Origin: Rhizobiaceae bacterium
Lineage (GTDB): Bacteria > Pseudomonadota > Alphaproteobacteria > Rhizobiales > Rhizobiaceae
Length of the DNA: 64,000 nt
Direction: 5' to 3'
NCBI GenBank assembly: GCA_017643495.1
Contig: JAEPNK010000001.1
Location: 1,407,623 to 1,471,622 of the forward strand
Positions 59,703-64,000 of the stretch are shown here, in pieces. Made by a program: the position numbers and the translations under genes. The notes beneath the pieces were generated by a model. The model was not told the DNA's origin. It saw only the letters and a program-made list of their open reading frames with translations, and ran no database searches. The number at the start of each line of letters is the position of its first letter. The stretch's first letter is position 1.

Positions 59703-61223
59703 GTGTCGGAAACATTCGATATTTTCGTCATCGGTGGCGGGATAAACGGCTGCGGCATTGCACGTGATGCAGTAGGGCGCGGTTATTCTGTCTGTCTGGC
59801 GGAAATGAATGATCTGGCAAGCGGGACATCATCATGGTCTTCGAAGCTCATTCATGGCGGATTCCGGTATCTGGAATATTATGAATTTCGCCTTGTCAGG
59901 GAAGCGCTGAATGAGCGCGAAGTTTTGCTGAGAAATGCGCCGCACATCATTTGGCCGCTGCGTTTCGTCTTGCCGCATCACAAGGACATGAGGCCGGCAT
60001 GGCTGCTGCGTTTGGGCCTTTTCCTCTATGACCACATGGGCAGGCGAAAGCTCCTGCCGCCAACACGTGGCCTCAACTTGCGCAAGGACAAGGCAGGTGA
60101 GCCGTTAAAGCCGCTTTTCTCAAAGGGTTTTGAATATTCCGATTGCTGGGTGAATGATGCCCGTCTTGTGGTGCTGAATGCCCGGGATGCAGCCGAGCGT
60201 GGCGCCACTATAGAAACCCGGACCCGTTGCACGAGTGCGCGACGCGATGGTGACTTGTGGAATATCGAAACAGAAGATGTCTTGACAGGCGAGAAGCAGA
60301 CACGCTCGGCCCGCCTGATCGTCAATGCTGCTGGTCCCTGGGTGGACCGCGTCCTTGGCAATGCGTTGGGCAGCAACAAGGCTGACAATGTGCGTCTGGT
60401 TCAGGGCAGCCATATCGTGGTGCCCAAAATTCACGAACATGATCGCGCCTACATTTTCCAGAACTCTGATGACCGTATCATTTTCGCGCTTCCCTACGAA
60501 CGTGATTACACACTGATAGGAACGACAGACCAGGATTTTGAGGGTGATCCTGCCGCCGTTGAAATTACACCTGCGGAAGTGGATTATCTTTGCGAGGCGG
60601 CCAGCGAGTATTTCAAAAAGCCGGTCCTGAAAGATGACATTGTATGGACCTATTCGGGAGTACGCCCGCTATATGATGACGGTGCCAGCGCAGCCCAGGA
60701 AGCAACCAGGGATTATGTGTTGAGGGAAGACGGGCCAGAAGCTGGTCCGAAGGTAGTCAATATTTTTGGCGGCAAGATTACCACCTATCGCAAACTGGGT
60801 GAATCGATGCTCGAAAAGATAGAAAGCATCCTTGGTCGTCGGGGGAATGTTTGGACATCTGCCAAGCCATTGCCCGGTGGTGATTTCGCACCAGCACAGT
60901 TTGACCTCCTAGTATCCGACCTGATGGAACAGTTTCCGTTTCTGGCTGAATCGCATGCTTGGAGACTGTGCAGGGCATACGGGACCAAAGCCGGCGACCT
61001 GTTGGGGGAGGCTGTCGGGATCAAGGATCTCGGGCTTCATTTCGGAAAAGACCTTTACCAAAGGGAAGTCGAATACCTGATGGCCCATGAGTGGGCGATA
61101 ACAGCCGAGGATGTGCTTTGGCGACGATCAAAACTCGGAATTGGCCTTGAGAAAAAACACGTGAAGAAACTGGCGGACTGGATGAAAAAATGCCAGCCTT
61201 CGCAACAACGAGCTGCGGAGTAG
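59703..61223 (+). CDS. glpD: Aerobic glycerol-3-phosphate dehydrogenase GlpD
   Basis: From GTG 59703, behind a perfect GGAGG 8 bp upstream, the protein has 506 residues; an ATG at 59649 gives an unlikely leader. It is FAD-dependent: the dinucleotide site is FVIGGGINGCGIARDAVGRG, followed by LASGTSSWSSKLIHGGFRYLE and the VNAAGPWVDRVLG and NIFGGKITTYRKLGE blocks. It oxidises glycerol-3-phosphate to dihydroxyacetone phosphate and passes electrons to ubiquinone at the inner membrane. It leads the operon with glpS and glpT, 6 bp ahead of glpS. Confidence 0.95.
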   Translation: MSETFDIFVIGGGINGCGIARDAVGRGYSVCLAEMNDLASGTSSWSSKLIHGGFRYLEYYEFRLVREALNEREVLLRNAPHIIWPLRFVLPHHKDMRPAWLLRLGLFLYDHMGRRKLLPPTRGLNLRKDKAGEPLKPLFSKGFEYSDCWVNDARLVVLNARDAAERGATIETRTRCTSARRDGDLWNIETEDVLTGEKQTRSARLIVNAAGPWVDRVLGNALGSNKADNVRLVQGSHIVVPKIHEHDRAYIFQNSDDRIIFALPYERDYTLIGTTDQDFEGDPAAVEITPAEVDYLCEAASEYFKKPVLKDDIVWTYSGVRPLYDDGASAAQEATRDYVLREDGPEAGPKVVNIFGGKITTYRKLGESMLEKIESILGRRGNVWTSAKPLPGGDFAPAQFDLLVSDLMEQFPFLAESHAWRLCRAYGTKAGDLLGEAVGIKDLGLHFGKDLYQREVEYLMAHEWAITAEDVLWRRSKLGIGLEKKHVKKLADWMKKCQPSQQRAAE

Positions 61224-61229
61224 TGGCGA

Positions 61230-62318
61230 ATGCTTGAGCTGGTAAACGTTGGTAAGAAAGTTGGAAACATCGACCATATATCGAATGTTTCCATGAAGCT
61301 GGAGCGTGGTTCGCTGAATGTATTGCTGGGACCGACCCTTTCAGGCAAGACATCCTTGATGCGCTTGCTGGCAGGGCTTGATCGCCCGACCAGTGGAGAC
61401 ATTCTGATGGACGGCGAAAGCGTTGTTGGCGTGCCGGTCCAGAAGCGCAATGTCGCAATGGTTTACCAGCAGTTCATAAACTATCCGGCCATGACTGTTT
61501 ATGAAAACATTGCATCTCCGATGAGGGTGGCAAAACGTGATCGGGCAGAGGTGGATCGCCGGGTACTCGAGGCGGCGGAATTGATGAAGATGACGCCTTA
61601 TCTTGATCGTACCGTGCTCAATCTCTCCGGCGGACAGCAACAACGCACAGCACTGGCAAGGGCGCTGGTAAAGGATGCCGGGCTCGTGTTGCTCGACGAA
61701 CCGCTTGCAAATCTGGACTACAAACTGCGTGAAGAATTGCGGATCGAACTGCCGCGGATTTTTGCTGAGACAGGTGCCATTTTTGTCTATGCCACGACCG
61801 AGCCTCAAGAAGCCCTCCTTCTCGGCGGAGACACGGCAACCCTGCACGAGGGACGTGTCACCCAGTTCGGCAGGACGATTGATGTTTATAACCAGCCAGG
61901 CGACCTGTTGACCGCCCAGACATTTTCCGACCCACCCATGAATGTCGTTCCGGCAGAGATACGTAGCGGAAAATTGCACTTTCTTGATGCTGTAGCCCCT
62001 TTGCCCACACCAGCCTCTAATTTGCCGGAAGGCAGCTGCAAGATTGGTTTCAGACCGCATCATGCTGCTCTGACGCCGGGCAATGGCAATGAACTGAAAA
62101 TCGATCTTCCGGTTGCAGCAAGCGAGATCACCGGATCGGAGACTTTTGTCCATCTGGAAGACGGGCAAAGCAGGCTGGTTGTCCTGAGCCACGGCATTCA
62201 CAACATGAAGATCGGGAGTACTGTTTCAGTCTATCTCGATCCGCGGAAATTCTTTGTTTTTGACAGTGCTGATCAGCTTGTGGCTGCCCCTGTACTCAAC
62301 CAGGCGGAGGTTGCATAA
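61230..62318 (+). CDS. glpS: Glycerol ABC transporter ATP-binding protein GlpS
   Basis: The 362-residue protein is a carbohydrate-type ABC ATPase. Walker A is GPTLSGKT (residues 34-41), Q-loop YQQFIN, signature LSGGQ (132-136), Walker B LVLLDEP, and a C-terminal TOBE-type domain from about 235. The H-loop, normally VTHD, reads ATTE here, so the catalytic His is replaced by Thr190. With GlpT, whose signature is degenerate, it forms an unequal pair. In Rhizobium leguminosarum the GlpSTPQV system takes up glycerol with two different ATPases; gene order here is the same. Confidence 0.88.
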   Translation: MLELVNVGKKVGNIDHISNVSMKLERGSLNVLLGPTLSGKTSLMRLLAGLDRPTSGDILMDGESVVGVPVQKRNVAMVYQQFINYPAMTVYENIASPMRVAKRDRAEVDRRVLEAAELMKMTPYLDRTVLNLSGGQQQRTALARALVKDAGLVLLDEPLANLDYKLREELRIELPRIFAETGAIFVYATTEPQEALLLGGDTATLHEGRVTQFGRTIDVYNQPGDLLTAQTFSDPPMNVVPAEIRSGKLHFLDAVAPLPTPASNLPEGSCKIGFRPHHAALTPGNGNELKIDLPVAASEITGSETFVHLEDGQSRLVVLSHGIHNMKIGSTVSVYLDPRKFFVFDSADQLVAAPVLNQAEVA

Positions 62319-63392
62319 ATGGCCCGCATTACCCTGGACAAGATTGCCCATTCCTATCTGCCGTCACCCAAGTCGGATGCAGATTTTTCTCTCAAGGAAA
62401 TTGATCATGATTGGCATGATGGTGGTGCCTACGCGCTTCTGGGGCCTTCCGGTTGTGGCAAGACAACCCTGCTCAATATCATTTCCGGATTGCTCACACC
62501 TTCAAAGGGAAACATCCTGTTCGATGGTGAAAACGTAACAGACCTGCCAACCGAACTGCGCAATATTGCCCAGGTATTCCAGTTCCCGGTGATCTACGAC
62601 ACGATGACGGTTGCGCAAAACCTGGCCTTTCCTCTCGCAAACAGGCATGTCGCCAGAGACGAGATTGACCGGCGTGTTTCGGAAATGATCGAAATCCTTG
62701 ACCTGGGTGACAAGGCGGACCGCAAGGCAAGAGGGCTCACGGCTGATGAAAAACAGAAGATTTCACTCGGCCGTGGCCTTGTCCGGCATGATGTGAATGC
62801 GATCCTGTTTGATGAGCCCCTTACGGTTATTGATCCGCACATGAAATGGCAGTTGCGTACCAAGCTCAAGGAATTGCACCGCCAGCTTGGTCATACCATG
62901 ATTTATGTGACCCATGACCAGACTGAAGCGCTTACCTTCGCTGACAAGGTTGTGGTCATGTACGAAGGAGAGGTTGTCCAGATTGGCACCCCTGAGGATC
63001 TCTTCGACCGTCCGGCACATACTTTTGTGGGCTATTTCATCGGTTCTCCGGGGATGAATGTTATTTCCTGCGAACTGGACGGAAAAAAAGCCCGGATCGG
63101 TGAAAGCACCATCAGTCTGGGCAAGGCGTATGGCAAGGACACCGGAAAGATCGAACTGGGTATCAGGCCCGAGTTCGTGAAGTTCACGAACAAGAAATCC
63201 GGCTTGCCGTTCCAGGTCGAGGCCGTTGAGAACATCGGGCGGTTCCGCATTGCCCGCGGAAGTGTTGAAGGGCACGGAATAACTGCACTTTTACAGGAAG
63301 GTGAGGTTGTCCCGGATTCACCGCGTGTGGCCTTCGAGAAAGACCGCATCAACATATACAGCGACTCCCACATCGTTGAAGGGAAGGGGTGA
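62319..63392 (+). CDS. glpT: Glycerol ABC transporter ATP-binding protein GlpT
   Basis: The 357-residue ABC ATPase begins the base after the glpS stop. Walker A is canonical (GPSGCGKT, residues 42-49), as are Walker B (AILFDEP) and the H-loop VTHDQTEA with His199. The signature, normally LSGGQ, reads LTADE (140-144), so this subunit cannot complete the partner's ATP site in the usual way. A TOBE-type domain follows from about residue 235. It is the second ATPase of the glycerol importer and works with GlpS and the permeases encoded downstream. Confidence 0.88.
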   Translation: MARITLDKIAHSYLPSPKSDADFSLKEIDHDWHDGGAYALLGPSGCGKTTLLNIISGLLTPSKGNILFDGENVTDLPTELRNIAQVFQFPVIYDTMTVAQNLAFPLANRHVARDEIDRRVSEMIEILDLGDKADRKARGLTADEKQKISLGRGLVRHDVNAILFDEPLTVIDPHMKWQLRTKLKELHRQLGHTMIYVTHDQTEALTFADKVVVMYEGEVVQIGTPEDLFDRPAHTFVGYFIGSPGMNVISCELDGKKARIGESTISLGKAYGKDTGKIELGIRPEFVKFTNKKSGLPFQVEAVENIGRFRIARGSVEGHGITALLQEGEVVPDSPRVAFEKDRINIYSDSHIVEGKG

Positions 63393-63394
63393 GC

Positions 63395-64000
63395 ATGGAC
63401 AAAACCTACAACAACCGGGCCTGGTTGCTGGTCATTCCCGTCTTTGTACTTGTCGCACTCAGCGCAATCATTCCGATCATGACTGTGGTCAACTATTCCG
63501 TTCAGGACACGTTTGGCGGCAACCAGTTTTTCTGGGCCGGCACCGAATGGTTTCAGGATGTACTTCGCTCGGAGCGCTTCTGGAACGCCATGAGCCGCAA
63601 CCTCGTGTTCTCTGTCATCATTCTGGCAATTGAAATTCCGCTTGGAATAGCCATTGCCCTGGCCATGCCTCGCAAGGGAATATGGGTGCCGGTTTGTCTG
63701 GTGCTGATGGCCCTGCCACTACTTATTCCCTGGAATGTTGTGGGCACCATCTGGCAGATTTTCGGCCGGGCCGACATCGGGCTGATGGGCTATCTGCTTT
63801 CCGAGCTTGGCATTAATTACAACTACGCAAGCAATGTGCTTGATGCCTGGGTCACGATCATCATCATGGATGTATGGCATTGGACAAGTCTGGTTGTTTT
63901 GCTGTGCTACGCCGGTCTGGTTTCCATACCCGATGCATATTACCAGGCGGCCCGCATTGACGGCGCATCACGCTGGTCTGTGTTTCGCTATATTCAACTT
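63395..64000 (+). CDS. glpP: Sugar-type ABC permease (GlpP-like), 3' end outside window
   Basis: The frame begins at ATG 63395, two bases after glpT, and is open to the window end, giving the first 202 residues. It is a MalF/UgpA-type permease: opening helix AWLLVIPVFVLVALSAIIPI, a periplasmic loop with FWAGTEWFQDVL, then helices LVFSVIILAIEIPLGIAIAL and VCLVLMALPLLIPWNVVGTI. The EAA loop, which contacts the ATPases, is AYYQAARIDGASRWSVFRYI at the end. In the Rhizobium glp operon the first permease after glpT is GlpP, with GlpQ and the binding protein GlpV further on. Confidence 0.85.
   Translation, partial: MDKTYNNRAWLLVIPVFVLVALSAIIPIMTVVNYSVQDTFGGNQFFWAGTEWFQDVLRSERFWNAMSRNLVFSVIILAIEIPLGIAIALAMPRKGIWVPVCLVLMALPLLIPWNVVGTIWQIFGRADIGLMGYLLSELGINYNYASNVLDAWVTIIIMDVWHWTSLVVLLCYAGLVSIPDAYYQAARIDGASRWSVFRYIQL

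Noticed and set aside
61341-62201. A 286-codon frame antisense to glpS
   Set aside because: It is fully covered by glpS, which has all ABC motifs; the antisense product has no domain.

Overview
The window looks like chromosome of an alphaproteobacterium of the order Hyphomicrobiales (Rhizobiales). The basis is gene content and order rather than a database match: MucR, SufE with a DUF5330 protein, DUF1491, DUF2336, FeuP/FeuQ-like regulators, ccmIEFH followed by a Do protease, a two-component pair, glnE and a PleC-like kinase, and a GlpR-GlpD-GlpS-GlpT glycerol locus. I cannot name the genus. Nearly all genes are chromosomal housekeeping or regulatory genes. I saw no insertion sequence, CRISPR array, rRNA or tRNA gene.

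Layout. 1-3.8 kb: two c-type cytochromes (the first cut by the window edge), oligopeptidase B and MsrB. 4.1-6.4 kb: MucR, a small unknown gene, and an overlapping pair (DnaA-domain-IV-like HTH protein plus DUF6456 protein) that I read as GafY/GafZ, the regulators of gene transfer agents (GTA). 6.4-15.6 kb: SufE, DUF5330, a PAS histidine kinase, a peptidoglycan-binding protein, DUF1491, DUF2336, a 59-residue small gene beside a CtrA box, a DUF1214/DUF1254-type pair, a class A PBP and a YcgN-type protein. 15.6-30.3 kb: a complete-looking, RcGTA-type GTA cluster from a TerS-like gene to the 1267-residue gp15, followed by a holin-like gene and a nested spanin-like pair. 30.4-32.7 kb: a FeuN/FeuP/FeuQ-like signalling operon. 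33.4-37.4 kb: cytochrome c maturation genes ccmI-E-F-H. 37.4-48 kb: a hydrolase-OsmC fusion, a DegP-type protease, a two-component pair, glnE and a PleC-like kinase. 48-58.5 kb: pepN, pgi, a DMT exporter, a lone molybdenum hydroxylase large subunit coupled to thiD, an MFS transporter and a small unknown gene. 58.8-64 kb: glycerol uptake and oxidation genes, the last one (a permease) running off the window.

The most interesting system is the GTA and its control. The structural cluster has a good sigma-70 promoter followed about 70 bp later by an intrinsic terminator, then a second strong intrinsic terminator between the major capsid gene and the first connector gene. A cluster with terminators in its leader and in its middle needs read-through. 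The presumed gafYZ pair lies about 10 kb upstream, and GafZ is described as an anti-terminator in Caulobacter. A 14-bp AT-rich palindrome just upstream of gafY recurs (13 of 14 positions) overlapping the -35 box of the GTA promoter. The cluster has no integrase, replication or repressor gene, as expected of a GTA and not of a live prophage.

Second-tier observations: the GlpS/GlpT ATPases have complementary defects that would leave one composite ATP site degenerate; GlpR-like 11-bp direct repeats precede glpR and glpD; three strong hairpins with interchangeable arms follow the DegP gene; and a 36-bp nested dyad lies between the DUF5330 and histidine kinase genes.
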